The translations under genes were made by a program, and so were the position numbers. The notes under the pieces are model-generated. The model searched no databases and was not told where the DNA came from. It worked only from the letters and a program-made list of their open reading frames with translations. From Acidobacteriota bacterium (GTDB lineage Bacteria > Acidobacteriota > Vicinamibacteria > Marinacidobacterales > Marinacidobacteraceae), in contig JAJEAO010000006.1 in NCBI GenBank assembly GCA_022822745.1, positions 73,509 through 109,273 on the forward strand: a DNA stretch of 35,765 nt, given 5' to 3'. Of this stretch, positions 7,065-16,327 are shown in pieces (the stretch's first letter is position 1; each line of letters opens with the position of its first letter).

Positions 7065-9525
7065 CCCGGATCGCTTCCAGCCGCTCCCGGGCGGCGGCGA
7101 AGCGCGCCTCGATCCGCGGAATCTCCACGCCCTGGTAGCGCGCCGCCGTCTCCGCCTCGGCGACGGCGAGCGCCCGGAGGAGATCCTCGGCCGCTTCCCG
7201 CGCCGCGTCGGGTTCCGTGCTCCCCACCTCCCCGATCCAGACCGGGGAGGTCTGGGCGAAGACCGACCCGTTCATGCCGGGCCAGGCCTCGGCGCCGCCG
7301 TGGGCCCGCACCGACACCCAGCCGCCTTCGGGGAGCGCGACGGTCCCGTCGAGATCCACGCGACCCGGGCCGTCGAGCCCGGACCGGGACTCGACCACCT
7401 CGCCGTTCACGATCAGATCCACCTGCCCTACCGGGCCGGCGGCGGCGAGGACGAGCTCCCAGGCGGCCTCGGCCGCTCGCGGAACGGCCTCGCCGGGGCG
7501 CCTTCCATCGAGCCGGAAGTCGAGGAGCGGTCCGGTGCTGACGAAGCTCCGCCCCTCCCGGAGCGCATCGAGGTAGGGGCCCAGGCGGAACGGCCCGGGG
7601 GCGCGCACGTACACCCGCGTGGTGCCGACCGCCATCGTGCGGTGGTAGTCGAGCATCACGTCGGTCCCGGCCGACGCCGCGAGCGGCACGCCCAGGTTGA
7701 GCACCCGGTGCCAGAGCGCCGCGGTCCCGACCTCGCTGGTCCAGAGGCACGCGATCTCGAGGGTGTCCAGATCGCCGAGAACGGCGTCGGGAACGAAACT
7801 CACCGGGATGGCGCCGAGTCCGGCCTCGCTGCCGAAGGGGTCGGGGACGGAGACCGGGTGCATGTAGGCGCTCACGCCGTGCTGCGCCCTCGAGTGGACG
7901 AGCGCATCGCGGTTCGGACGGTCGTCCTCGGCGTAGATCGGGTACCCCGGACCCCAGAACCACGGCCAGAAGGCGCTCTCGATCCCGATCAGGCCGAGGT
8001 GGCCGAGGAAGTGGGAGCGGATCTCCTGCCCGAAGAGGACGGCGGGCGTCCGGTCCACCCGCCGATCGTCGAAGTGCTCGGTGTCGTTCCGCCGGTGGTG
8101 CAGGTTCGCCATCAGCGGCGTTCCGAAGTCGAGATCCTCCCCGGCCATCAGGACCTGGAGATCGTCGGGGGAGAGCTGCACCGGCCCCCCGTAGTTCAGG
8201 TGGAAGTGGTGGTCGGCGGAGTGGTAGCCGGCCTCGCGGGGATCCCACAGCGGCTCCAGTTCGAGGACGATCTCGCGCAGCTCGCCTGCCGCGACCTCGA
8301 CCGATCCGGAGGCGACGGCGTGCGAGAACCCGTGCGCGGCGATGACCCGCACCTCGCCCGCGGGCTCGGCGGGAACTTCCACTTCGACGACGCCCGGCGA
8401 GTACCAGTACACGCGGCCGTGGGTCCCGTCGAAACGGGCGAAGGCTTCGTCGGAGACGACCGGGTGGCCCACCGGATCGAGCACGGAAAGGCGCGTCGGC
8501 AGCGGGGCGCTCCCGCCGCGACGCCGGGTCGTGATCCGCACCCGGGCCAGCGGCGCTCCGTAGTCCCAGGCCCGGACCTCGACGGTCTCCACCGGACCGC
8601 CCCGCGTCGAGGCGCGCCGAAGCCGGAAGCGCTCGGCGTCGTCGGCCTCCACGTAGTAGATGCTCCCGCCGTCCGCCGTCGGGGCCGGCGTGAGCGGAAG
8701 GCCGCGAGCCGCGACGACCTCGATCGGGTCCGGATTCGCCGGGTCCACGAGGAACAGCCGATAGCCATCGCCGCCGTCGCCCGCCGGCCAGTTCACCGCG
8801 ATCGTGGCGCCCGACGGGTGGGCCCCGGGGCGGGCCTGCGACGCGATGGACTCGGAGCGGAGCGCCCGCTCCCCGCCGTCCGCCCCCCGGTGGACCAGCG
8901 AATCGGACGAGGACCGCCCCTTCGAGAGATAGGCGAGGGCCCCGCCCGCCAGCGGCTGGGGCCGGACCTCGAGCCCGCGGCGGGAGGTCACCCGGGCCGG
9001 CTCTCCGGTCCCGGCATCCAGCCGCCAGATGTCCAGATCGCCCTCGGTGGCGGCGCTGAAGTAGAGATCCTCGCCGTCCGCCGACCACGCCGGGTCGAGC
9101 ACGATGGCCTCGTCGCGGAAGCGGAGCGCCTCCTCCCCGGTGGCCAGGTCGAGCGACCAGATGGCGAGGCTCGACGAGTCGTCCCGCACGAAGGCGAGCG
9201 CTCCGCCGTCGGGACGCCACGCCGGGCGGGTGTCCACCGCGGCCCCGGAGGTCACCCGGCGCGCCACCCCGGTCTCGAGGTCGAGCAGCCACAGCCACCC
9301 GCGCGCCGAGAACGCCACCTGCTTCCCGTCCGGCGACGGCGCCGGATCCGTGGGTCCGGCGGCCAGCAGCGGCAGCTCGAATCCCTCCACATAGACGTGG
9401 TGGGAATAGCCCTCCAGCTTCGGATAGCGGTTCGTCCACTGCGCCGGGGCCGCCGCGGCGAACAGCAGGAGGCACGGGATCTGGCTGGCGATGGCGAGCC
9501 GATGGACGGGGCGAGATCGCGGCAT
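7045..9525 (-). CDS. Secreted TolB-type propeller / CehA-type PHP metallohydrolase
   Basis: An 826-residue secreted protein. ATG at 9525 was chosen because GGGAGGA lies 5-6 bases upstream and a signal peptide (HRLAIASQIPCLLLFAAAAPAQ) follows. Residues of about 40-310 contain repeated PD40/TolB blades (PAPSPDGKQVAFSARG, PAWRPDGGALAFVRD, PAWSADGEDLYFSA). After a beta-rich linker, the metal motif HSADHHFHLNYGG (about 435-447) opens a CehA/McbA-type hydrolase domain, with further candidate ligands in AYMHPVS and SAGTDVM. The C-terminus looks alpha-helical. CehA relatives cut carbamate and other esters, but this environmental subfamily has no assigned substrate. It follows the DUF1445 gene by 29 bases on the same strand. 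Confidence 0.85.
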   Translation of the reverse strand: MPRSRPVHRLAIASQIPCLLLFAAAAPAQWTNRYPKLEGYSHHVYVEGFELPLLAAGPTDPAPSPDGKQVAFSARGWLWLLDLETGVARRVTSGAAVDTRPAWRPDGGALAFVRDDSSSLAIWSLDLATGEEALRFRDEAIVLDPAWSADGEDLYFSAATEGDLDIWRLDAGTGEPARVTSRRGLEVRPQPLAGGALAYLSKGRSSSDSLVHRGADGGERALRSESIASQARPGAHPSGATIAVNWPAGDGGDGYRLFLVDPANPDPIEVVAARGLPLTPAPTADGGSIYYVEADDAERFRLRRASTRGGPVETVEVRAWDYGAPLARVRITTRRRGGSAPLPTRLSVLDPVGHPVVSDEAFARFDGTHGRVYWYSPGVVEVEVPAEPAGEVRVIAAHGFSHAVASGSVEVAAGELREIVLELEPLWDPREAGYHSADHHFHLNYGGPVQLSPDDLQVLMAGEDLDFGTPLMANLHHRRNDTEHFDDRRVDRTPAVLFGQEIRSHFLGHLGLIGIESAFWPWFWGPGYPIYAEDDRPNRDALVHSRAQHGVSAYMHPVSVPDPFGSEAGLGAIPVSFVPDAVLGDLDTLEIACLWTSEVGTAALWHRVLNLGVPLAASAGTDVMLDYHRTMAVGTTRVYVRAPGPFRLGPYLDALREGRSFVSTGPLLDFRLDGRRPGEAVPRAAEAAWELVLAAAGPVGQVDLIVNGEVVESRSGLDGPGRVDLDGTVALPEGGWVSVRAHGGAEAWPGMNGSVFAQTSPVWIGEVGSTEPDAAREAAEDLLRALAVAEAETAARYQGVEIPRIEARFAAARERLEAIRATAAPR

Positions 9526-9554
9526 GGGGTTCCTCCCGGGTGGGGTCATCGGCG

Positions 9555-10406
9555 TCAGTCGGCGGCGTCAGTCGGTGGAAATGGGGAACGGACCCGCTGC
9601 CGCGCGACCGGGGTGTCCGTCACCAGCATGTGGCCGGAGGCGTGGGTGATGAGCCGCGCGGGACGGGCGGCGCGGGCGACGATCTGCGAGGTGACGCCGC
9701 AGGCCCAGAACAGGGGGACCTCTCCCGGGAGAAGCCCTCCCGAGTCGCCGAAGTCGGGGGCGTCGAAATCGGCGATGCCGAGGACGGCGGGATCGCCGGC
9801 ATGAATCGGAGCGCCGTGCGAGAGCGGGAACTCGGCGCTGATGGCGACCGCGTCCTCCACCCGGTCCGCGGGAACCGGCCGCATGGAGACGAGCAGCGGG
9901 CCGGCGAAGCGGCCGGCGGGTCGGGTGGCGCGGTTCGTCGCGTACACCGGGACGTTGCGATTCTCGTCCTGGTGCCGCAGACGGATGCCGGCCTCGACGA
10001 GCGCGCTCTCGAATCCGAAACTGCACCCGAGCAGGAAGGCGGTCAGATCCTCCGTCCACGCCTCGACGACCTGCTCCGACTCCCGCAGCAGCTCCCCATC
10101 CGCGAACGTCCGGTAGCGGGGGAGATCGGTGCGCAGGTCGGCGCCCGGAGCCGCCGACCCGGATCCGCGCAGCACCGGCGTCCGGGAGACCTCGAGCAGC
10201 GGACACGGACGCGGGTTCCGCTCGCAGAAGCGCCGGAAGTCCTCCTCCTGCTCGCGCGGCAGAGCCACCAGATTGGCCTGGGCGAAACCGGGCGCCAGCC
10301 CCGAGGTCGGCCCGGTGAGCTCTCCCGAGCGGCACCGGGCCCGGATCGCGGCGGGGCTCGTTCGACCGGCCGGAGAGGCGCCGTCGGAAACTGGCTGACC
10401 CCGCAT
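9555..10406 (-). CDS. Putative hydro-lyase, DUF1445 (D-glutamate cyclase-like) family
   Basis: A 283-residue cytoplasmic protein of about the usual length for the DUF1445/UPF0317 hydro-lyase family, related to the domain of mammalian D-glutamate cyclase. Family features seen are the N-terminal GELTGPTSGLAPGFAQANLVALP, the segment LLGCSFGFESALVEAGIRLRH, the patch VPVYATNR, a PLLVSMRPV strand, and the C-terminal LFWACGVTSQ followed by ITHASGHMLVTD. Start ATG at 10406 has GGGGA upstream; a GTG at 10388 is the alternative. It lies upstream of, and in line with, the TolB/CehA gene and diverges from the RND operon across 78 bases. A role in D-glutamate or related acid turnover is inferred from the family only. 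Confidence 0.85.
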   Translation of the reverse strand: MRGQPVSDGASPAGRTSPAAIRARCRSGELTGPTSGLAPGFAQANLVALPREQEEDFRRFCERNPRPCPLLEVSRTPVLRGSGSAAPGADLRTDLPRYRTFADGELLRESEQVVEAWTEDLTAFLLGCSFGFESALVEAGIRLRHQDENRNVPVYATNRATRPAGRFAGPLLVSMRPVPADRVEDAVAISAEFPLSHGAPIHAGDPAVLGIADFDAPDFGDSGGLLPGEVPLFWACGVTSQIVARAARPARLITHASGHMLVTDTPVARQRVRSPFPPTDAAD

Positions 10407-10472
10407 CGCTTCCCCGAGACTCTATGGCACCAGCGGGGCTCGCCGCATCGGCTCGGGAGCGCCCGACCGTGC

Positions 10473-10478
10473 GACAAT
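10473..10478 (+). promoter_or_regulatory. Possible -10 element of the RND/isoprenoid operon
   Basis: GACAAT lies only 6 bases before the ATG of the TolC-like gene. If used, transcription would begin about at the start codon and give a leaderless mRNA, which would fit the poorly placed Shine-Dalgarno (GGAG is one base from the ATG). No good -35 box was found, so this is tentative. Confidence 0.3.
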
Positions 10479-10484
10479 CGGAGC

Positions 10485-11957
10485 ATGAGCGGTCGGCGAA
10501 CCGGATCCCGTGCGCCGCGCGCCGTTCTGCTGGTGGCGGCCGGGCTGTTCGGCGGCTGCGGCGGCCTGCGCGTCCCGGTGGCGGAGCCCGCCGTGGACCT
10601 CGGCCCCGTCGCGTCGGCAAGCGACGGCGTCGAACTCCCCGCGGAGGACTGGTGGACTTCCTTCGGCGACCCGGCGCTCGACGGCGTCGTCGAGCGCGCC
10701 CTCGCCCGCAACCTGACCCTCCGGGAAGCCGGGGCGCGGCTCGCGCAGGCGGCGGCCGACGCCGGCCTCGCGATGAGCGCGCTCTACCCGCAGGTCGGCC
10801 TCCAGGCGAACCGGCTCGCCGAGCGCCGCAACTTCATCGGCCTCCCCATCCCCGGCATCGCGGACGACGACGTCCTCACCGCCGAGTACGTCCAGTACGG
10901 CCTCTCGCTGGACCTGAGCTGGGAGGCGAACCTGTGGCGGGAGGCGACGCCGCGGGCGCGCGCGGCGGGCGCCGGGGTCGAGGCGGCGGTGGCCGGGGTC
11001 GCCGGAGCCCGGGTTTCGCTGGCCGGACAGGCGGCGCGGCTCTATTTCCTCGCCCTCGAGGCTCGCGAACAGGCGGGGATCGCCGAAGCCGTCGTCGGGA
11101 ACCTCGAAGAGACGCTCCGATGGACGCGGGAGCGGGCGCGGGTCGGAGACGCGGCGCTCACCGATGTGGACGCCGCGGCGGCGCGCCTCGCCGAGGCTCG
11201 AGCCGCCGCGGCGACCAGGCGGCGAGCGGGCGAGGCCGCGATCCGCGGTCTCGAGGTCCTGTTCAGCGACTACCCGGATGGCGAGGCCGGGCCGGACTGG
11301 AGCCTCGGCGAGGCGCTCCCGGCCGACCGGCTCCGCGTCCCCGCCGGGATCCCCGCGGATCTCATCGCCCGCCGGCCGGATGTGGCGGGCGCCGAACGGC
11401 GGCTCGCGGCCTCCATCGAGTTCACCCGGATGGCCCGGCGGGCCCGATACCCGCAGTTCCCGCTGACCGGATCCGCCGGGACCGCGACCGCGCGGCTCCG
11501 GCAGCTCGTCAGCGGGGACTTCTCCGTGTGGAGCCTCATCGCGCGGATCGCCGCTCCGGTGTTCCAGGGCGGCCGCATCCGGGCGCAGATCCGAGGCGAG
11601 GAAGCGCGCGATCAGGAAGCTCTCGCCGCCTACGCGCGAACCGTGCTCACCGCCTACCAGGAGGTCGAGGCGGCGCTGGCGGCGGAGACGGCGCTGGCGG
11701 AGACGCAGTCGCGCGCCGCGCAGGCGGTGGAGGCCAGCCGCCGTTCGCTCGCGCGCACCGCGCTCGAGCGCCGGAGCGGCTTCTCTTCGCGCCTCGCCGA
11801 GCTGGCCGCCGAGCGCGCGGTCCTGGCCGCCGAGGCGGGGCATCTCGCCGAGACCCGCGCCCGACTCGACAACCGGGTCAACCTCGCCCTCGCTCTCGGC
11901 GGCGGATTCGACCGCCGGGACCGCGTTTCCGCGGCCGCGGGAGGCCCCGAGCCATGA
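10485..11957 (+). CDS. Outer-membrane efflux lipoprotein, TolC/NodT family
   Basis: A 490-residue outer-membrane channel subunit and the first gene of the RND operon. The signal peptide ends in a lipobox (LFGGC), so the N-terminal cysteine would be lipidated, as in OprM/NodT. Family features are DWWTSFGDPALDGVVERAL near the N-terminus, NLTLREAGARLAQAAADAG and a second internal repeat from about residue 290 with the hallmark PADLIARRPDVAGAERRLAA. Long Ala/Glu/Arg-rich helices match the periplasmic barrel of the trimeric duct, and FQGGRIRAQI is also typical. The stop overlaps the adaptor ATG (ATGA). The ATG at 10485 is the only reasonable start before the signal peptide. Confidence 0.92.
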   Translation: MSGRRTGSRAPRAVLLVAAGLFGGCGGLRVPVAEPAVDLGPVASASDGVELPAEDWWTSFGDPALDGVVERALARNLTLREAGARLAQAAADAGLAMSALYPQVGLQANRLAERRNFIGLPIPGIADDDVLTAEYVQYGLSLDLSWEANLWREATPRARAAGAGVEAAVAGVAGARVSLAGQAARLYFLALEAREQAGIAEAVVGNLEETLRWTRERARVGDAALTDVDAAAARLAEARAAAATRRRAGEAAIRGLEVLFSDYPDGEAGPDWSLGEALPADRLRVPAGIPADLIARRPDVAGAERRLAASIEFTRMARRARYPQFPLTGSAGTATARLRQLVSGDFSVWSLIARIAAPVFQGGRIRAQIRGEEARDQEALAAYARTVLTAYQEVEAALAAETALAETQSRAAQAVEASRRSLARTALERRSGFSSRLAELAAERAVLAAEAGHLAETRARLDNRVNLALALGGGFDRRDRVSAAAGGPEP

Positions 11958-13129
11958 TTCGACGCTTCCTGTTCCTCCCCATCCTGCTCGCCGCCGGCGC
12001 GCTCGCCGCGCTGCTGACGGCGCTCGGACCGCGGCCCGAGGCCCGGGAGGTCGAGACGGCGCCGCCCGGCGTGCGGGCCGTGCGGGTCTCGATCGGCCCC
12101 CGCCGGGTGATGGTCGAGGCCGAAGGGGTCGTGCGTCCGGCCCGTCGGACCACGGTCGCCGCCGAGGTCGCCGGCCGGATCACGTGGGCGGCTCCGAACC
12201 TCCGCGAAGGGGCCCGCGTCGAGGCCGACGCGCCGCTCTTCCGGATCGAATCGGTGGCCCACGAGCAGGCGGTGGCGCAGGCCCGGAGCGCCCGGGACGC
12301 CGCCGCGCTGCAAGTCGGGACCGAGGAGGCCCGCGCGCGGGTCGCCGAGGCGCAGTGGGCCGACGAGGGGGTCGCGCCCGATCCGCTCGCGCTCCGGGCG
12401 CCTCATCTCGCCGCGGCCCGATCGGCGCACTCCGCGGCCGAGGCCACCCTGCGGAGGGCGGAGGCGGACCTCGCCCGGACCGAAGTCAGGGCGCCGCACC
12501 CCGCGATCGTCGGACGGCGGAGCGCCGAGGTCGGCGAGTGGGCGGCGCCCGGCCTGCCGCTCGTCGAACTGCTCGACGTGAATCTCGCCGAGATGCGCGT
12601 CTCCCTCCCCGATGCGGCGCTGGAGCTCATCGAGCTGCCGTTCGCGGGCGCGGCCGGGGAGAGCGGACCGCGGGTGCGGCTGACCCCCGTGCTCGGGCCC
12701 GGAGTGGGCCGGGAAACCTGGACCTGGGAGGGCCGGCTGGTCCGCGTCGAGGGAGAGATGGACCCGGCGACCCGGTTCCTCCCCGCCGTCGTGGAGGTGC
12801 CGGCCCCCTACGCACCCGGACCGGACGGGAGACCGCCCCTGCTGGCGGGCATGTTCCTTCGAGCCGAGATCGAGGGGCGGGAGTTCCCCGATGTGGCCGA
12901 GGTGCCGCAGAGCGCGATCCGGCAGGACGGCAGCGTGCTCGTCGTGGACGACGCGAACCGGGTGGAAGTCCGGGAGGTCGAGGCGTTCGCGACTTCGGGG
13001 GAGGACGGCGTGCTGATCCGCTCGGGCCTGCGGGACGGGGAGCGGGTGGTGACGAACCCGCCGGCGATCGTGACCGACGGCATGGGAGTCCGGGTCACGA
13101 TGGAAACGGCCCCGGGCCCCGGGAGCTGA
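11954..13129 (+). CDS. RND efflux periplasmic adaptor (membrane fusion protein)
   Basis: A 391-residue HlyD/AcrA-type adaptor that links the inner-membrane pump to the TolC-like channel. A single N-terminal membrane anchor (FLFLPILLAAGALAALLTAL) is followed by a beta-barrel/lipoyl half (VEAEGVVRPARRTTVAAEVA, then a G-rich turn GARVEADAPLFRI). A helical hairpin spans about residues 105-175, then the second lipoyl half (TEVRAPHPAIVGRRSAEVGEW) and the membrane-proximal domain with LLAGMFLRAEIEG and VPQSAIRQDGSVLVVDD. Its ATG overlaps the stop of the channel gene, and the permease gene starts 15 bases after its end, so all three are made together. Confidence 0.92.
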   Translation: MIRRFLFLPILLAAGALAALLTALGPRPEAREVETAPPGVRAVRVSIGPRRVMVEAEGVVRPARRTTVAAEVAGRITWAAPNLREGARVEADAPLFRIESVAHEQAVAQARSARDAAALQVGTEEARARVAEAQWADEGVAPDPLALRAPHLAAARSAHSAAEATLRRAEADLARTEVRAPHPAIVGRRSAEVGEWAAPGLPLVELLDVNLAEMRVSLPDAALELIELPFAGAAGESGPRVRLTPVLGPGVGRETWTWEGRLVRVEGEMDPATRFLPAVVEVPAPYAPGPDGRPPLLAGMFLRAEIEGREFPDVAEVPQSAIRQDGSVLVVDDANRVEVREVEAFATSGEDGVLIRSGLRDGERVVTNPPAIVTDGMGVRVTMETAPGPGS

Positions 13130-13144
13130 CCCCCGGGTCGGGAC

Positions 13145-16100
13145 ATGACGCAGCAGCATCCGGCGCCGCCGGCCGGCGCTCCGTCGGGAGCGCTCGCCTG
13201 GTTCGTCCGGAACCGGGTCGCCGCGAACCTGATGCTGCTCGGGATCTCGCTGGCGGGCTTCCTCGTCATCGGGGCCGTCCCGCAGGAGCTGCTCCCGGAG
13301 ACCCAGCCCTCCGCGGTGAACATCCGGACCGTCCTGCCCGGCGCGGGGGCCGAAGTCATCGAGGAGAGCGTCCTGGTGCCCCTCGAAGAGGCGACCTCGG
13401 ATCTGTCCGGAGTCGGAGAGGTCATCGGCATCGCGACCGACGGCCTCGGGCTGCTCAGCGTGGAGGTGGAGCGCGGCGCCGACTTCCGCAGCGTCAGCGA
13501 AGACATCCGGGAGCGGGTCGAGTCGCTCACGACGCTGCCCGCCGACGCCGAGGAGCCGGTGGTCTCGGAGCGAACGCCGGACCCGCTGCTCCTCCGCGTC
13601 GCCGTGCACGCCGAGACCGACGAACGGAGCCTGCGGGAGGCGGCGCACGGGGTTCGGGATGCGCTCGCGCCGATTCCCGGCGTCGCCACCGTGGACATCG
13701 CGACCGGAAGGGACTACGAGATCTCGATCGAGGTGGAGGAGGACGCGCTGACGCGGTTCGGGCTCACGCTGGACCGGGTGGCGGCGGCGCTCCGGCGCGG
13801 TTCGGTGGACATTCCCGGAGGGACCATCCGCTCCGAGCGGAGCGAACTCCGGCTGACTACCGAAGCGGAAGCGGCCCGCGCCGCCGACTTCGCCCGGATT
13901 CCGCTGATCGCGTCGCCGCAGGGGGGCGTGGTCCGCGTCGGAGACATCGCGGTCGTGACCGACGGCTTCGAGGACGTGGAACGGGCGGCGCGGATGAACG
14001 GGGAGCCGGCGGTCCTCCTCGAGGTCACGCTCGCGAACGGCGCCCGTCTGCTCGAGACCGCCGCCGAGGTGAGGGCGCGGATCGCCGAGCTACGCCGCGA
14101 CCTCCCGCCCGGCGTCTCGATCACCCCGTGGTTCGACGCCTGGTACCTCTTCGAGAGCCGCATGGACGTCCTGGTCCGGAACGGCCTCTCGGGCCTCGCG
14201 CTGATCTTCCTGGTGCTGTTCCTGACCCTGTCGAGCCGACTCGCGGTCTGGACCGCCGCCGGACTCCCGGTGGCCTTCTTCGGCGCGTTCCTGATGATGC
14301 CCGGCCTCGGGGTCACCCTGAACATGTTCAGCCTGTTCGGGTTCATCCTGACGCTCGGCATCGTCGTGGACGACGCGATCGTCGTGGGGGAGAACGTGCA
14401 GCGCCGCATCTCGGCGGCGGACGGCGGAGTCGAGGCCGCCGCCGTCGCCGGGGTTCGCCAGGTCTTCTTTCCCGCCGCGTTCGGGGTCCTGACCACGATG
14501 GCCGCGTTCACGCCGATGCTGGGCCTGCCCGGGATCTGGGGCGAACTCATGGGGACCCTGCCCCGCATCGTGCTTCCGGTGCTCGCCTTCTCGCTGCTCG
14601 ACGCGGCGTGGATCCTGCCCCACCACATGGCGCACGGGGGGCTCCCGGTCCGCCCGAGCCCCCGTCTCGCCCGCATCCGGGGCGGATTCCAGAGGGGGCT
14701 GGACCTGCTGATCGCGAGGGCATACCGACCGACGCTCGTCCGGGCCCTCCGGAACCGTCTCGCGACCGTCGCGCTGGGCGTCCTCGCCGTGGCGCTCGCG
14801 GGCGGACTCCTCGGCGGCGGCTGGGTGCCGGTCGAGACCACGCCGCCGTTCGACAGCGACGTCGTCACGGTCCAGATCGAGCTTCCGCCCGGCTCCTCGC
14901 CCCGCGCCGCCGCCGAGGTCGTGGCGGAAGTCGAGTCCGTGATCGTCCGCATTCGCGAGGAGATCCGGACGGAGCACGGCGTGGATCCGCAGCGCCACAT
15001 CGCTGCGCTGGAGGGGCAGCGTCTCTCCTTCGGCCCCGGTGGCGGAATCGGCGGGGCGGCGGCGGGGGCGGGCGCCGCGATCGGCCAGATCGTGCTCGAG
15101 CTGATCCCCGCCGAGGAGCGGATCGGGTTCACGACGCGAGAGATCGGAGACCGGTTGCGGCAGGGCGCCTCGTCCCTGCCCCACGGCGGCGAAGTCACGA
15201 TCCTGACCTCGCTCCTCGGGGAGGAGGCCGACATCTCGATCCGGATCAGCGGACCCGACATGGAGAGGCTCGGAGCCGGTTCCGAGGCGCTCCAGGGGAT
15301 CATCCGGGAGTACCGGGGCGTCGTGACGGTGCGCGACGACCGCGACGGAACCGCGCCCGAGCTGGTGGCGCGGGTGCGGAGCGAGGGCGCCGGGCTCGGC
15401 ATCGGGGCCGCCGACTTCGGACGGCAGATCCGGCAGGCGTTCCACGGGGAGGAGGTGCAGCGCATCCAGCGGGGACGCGACGAGCTCCGGGTCATGCTGC
15501 GCTACCCGGCGGCGGACCGGACCGGGGCCGGGGACGTCACCGGGCTCCGGGTGCGGCGAGCCGACGGCGGCGTCACCGCGATCGGCGAAGTGGCCCGCCT
15601 CGCCCGCGCCGACCGGCTGGCCGAAGTGCGCCGGGTGGACGGGCAGCGGGCAGTGACGGTCCACGCCACCGTGGATCCCGACGTCGCCTCGGCGGGCGCC
15701 ATGCTGGCGGAAGTCGAGGGGCGGGTCCTGCCGGACCTCGAAGAGCGGTTTCCCGACCTCCGCTTCGAAGTCGCCGGGCTCGCCGGGAATCAGGCGGAGA
15801 CCTTCGCGGCCCTCCGGGGCAACGTCCTGTTCGCGCTGATCCTCATCTACGCGCTCCTGGCCATCCCGCTGGGCTCGTGGACGCAGCCCTTCGTCATCAT
15901 GGCGGCGATCCCGTTCGGCCTCGCCGGCGCCGTGTTCGGCCACCTCGTCATGGGCGTGGAGTTCTCCATCACGAGCTTCTTCGGGATGGTGCCTCTCGTC
16001 GGGATCGCCGTGAACGACGCGCTGGTCCTCCTCCACTTCATCAACCGGCACCGGCGGGCCGGCATGTCCACGTCGGAAGCCGTGCTCGCCGCCGGCCCCC

Positions 16101-16327
16101 TGCGCCTGCGTCCCATCGTCCTGACTTCGGCGACCACCTGCGCCGGGCTGGCGCCCCTGATGGCCGAACGCAGCGTCCAGGCGCAGTTCCTGGTTCCGAT
16201 GGCCGTCTCGCTCGCCTTCGGAGTCGCCTTCGCCACCCTGGTCACCCTTCTCCTGGTGCCTGCGCTCTACAGCCTCCTCGACGAGGTCGCGAGACCGATG
16301 CGGCGCCGCTCCCGAACCCGGACATGA
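13145..16327 (+). CDS. RND efflux permease (AcrB/HAE1-like)
   Basis: A 1060-residue inner-membrane pump subunit of standard length, with the usual plan of two repeats of six membrane segments and two large periplasmic loops. The N-terminal FVRNRVAANLMLLGISLAGF opens TM1. The proton-relay aspartates of TM4 are present as D409 and D410 in TLGIVVDDAIVVGENVQRR, and TM10 has GIAVNDALVLLHFINRHRR. The second porter loop contains a Gly/Ala-rich insert (GPGGGIGGAAAGAGAAIGQ, about residues 630-648). Cargo cannot be read from the sequence. The two genes after it suggest a lipid or isoprenoid rather than a drug. The last bases overlap the start of the DUF2236 gene (ATGA). Confidence 0.95.
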   Translation: MTQQHPAPPAGAPSGALAWFVRNRVAANLMLLGISLAGFLVIGAVPQELLPETQPSAVNIRTVLPGAGAEVIEESVLVPLEEATSDLSGVGEVIGIATDGLGLLSVEVERGADFRSVSEDIRERVESLTTLPADAEEPVVSERTPDPLLLRVAVHAETDERSLREAAHGVRDALAPIPGVATVDIATGRDYEISIEVEEDALTRFGLTLDRVAAALRRGSVDIPGGTIRSERSELRLTTEAEAARAADFARIPLIASPQGGVVRVGDIAVVTDGFEDVERAARMNGEPAVLLEVTLANGARLLETAAEVRARIAELRRDLPPGVSITPWFDAWYLFESRMDVLVRNGLSGLALIFLVLFLTLSSRLAVWTAAGLPVAFFGAFLMMPGLGVTLNMFSLFGFILTLGIVVDDAIVVGENVQRRISAADGGVEAAAVAGVRQVFFPAAFGVLTTMAAFTPMLGLPGIWGELMGTLPRIVLPVLAFSLLDAAWILPHHMAHGGLPVRPSPRLARIRGGFQRGLDLLIARAYRPTLVRALRNRLATVALGVLAVALAGGLLGGGWVPVETTPPFDSDVVTVQIELPPGSSPRAAAEVVAEVESVIVRIREEIRTEHGVDPQRHIAALEGQRLSFGPGGGIGGAAAGAGAAIGQIVLELIPAEERIGFTTREIGDRLRQGASSLPHGGEVTILTSLLGEEADISIRISGPDMERLGAGSEALQGIIREYRGVVTVRDDRDGTAPELVARVRSEGAGLGIGAADFGRQIRQAFHGEEVQRIQRGRDELRVMLRYPAADRTGAGDVTGLRVRRADGGVTAIGEVARLARADRLAEVRRVDGQRAVTVHATVDPDVASAGAMLAEVEGRVLPDLEERFPDLRFEVAGLAGNQAETFAALRGNVLFALILIYALLAIPLGSWTQPFVIMAAIPFGLAGAVFGHLVMGVEFSITSFFGMVPLVGIAVNDALVLLHFINRHRRAGMSTSEAVLAAGPLRLRPIVLTSATTCAGLAPLMAERSVQAQFLVPMAVSLAFGVAFATLVTLLLVPALYSLLDEVARPMRRRSRTRT

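Noticed and set aside
13714..15495. 593-codon minus-strand ORF inside the RND permease gene
   Set aside because: Ser/Arg/Pro-rich antisense frame of a clear RND permease with intact motifs on the plus strand.
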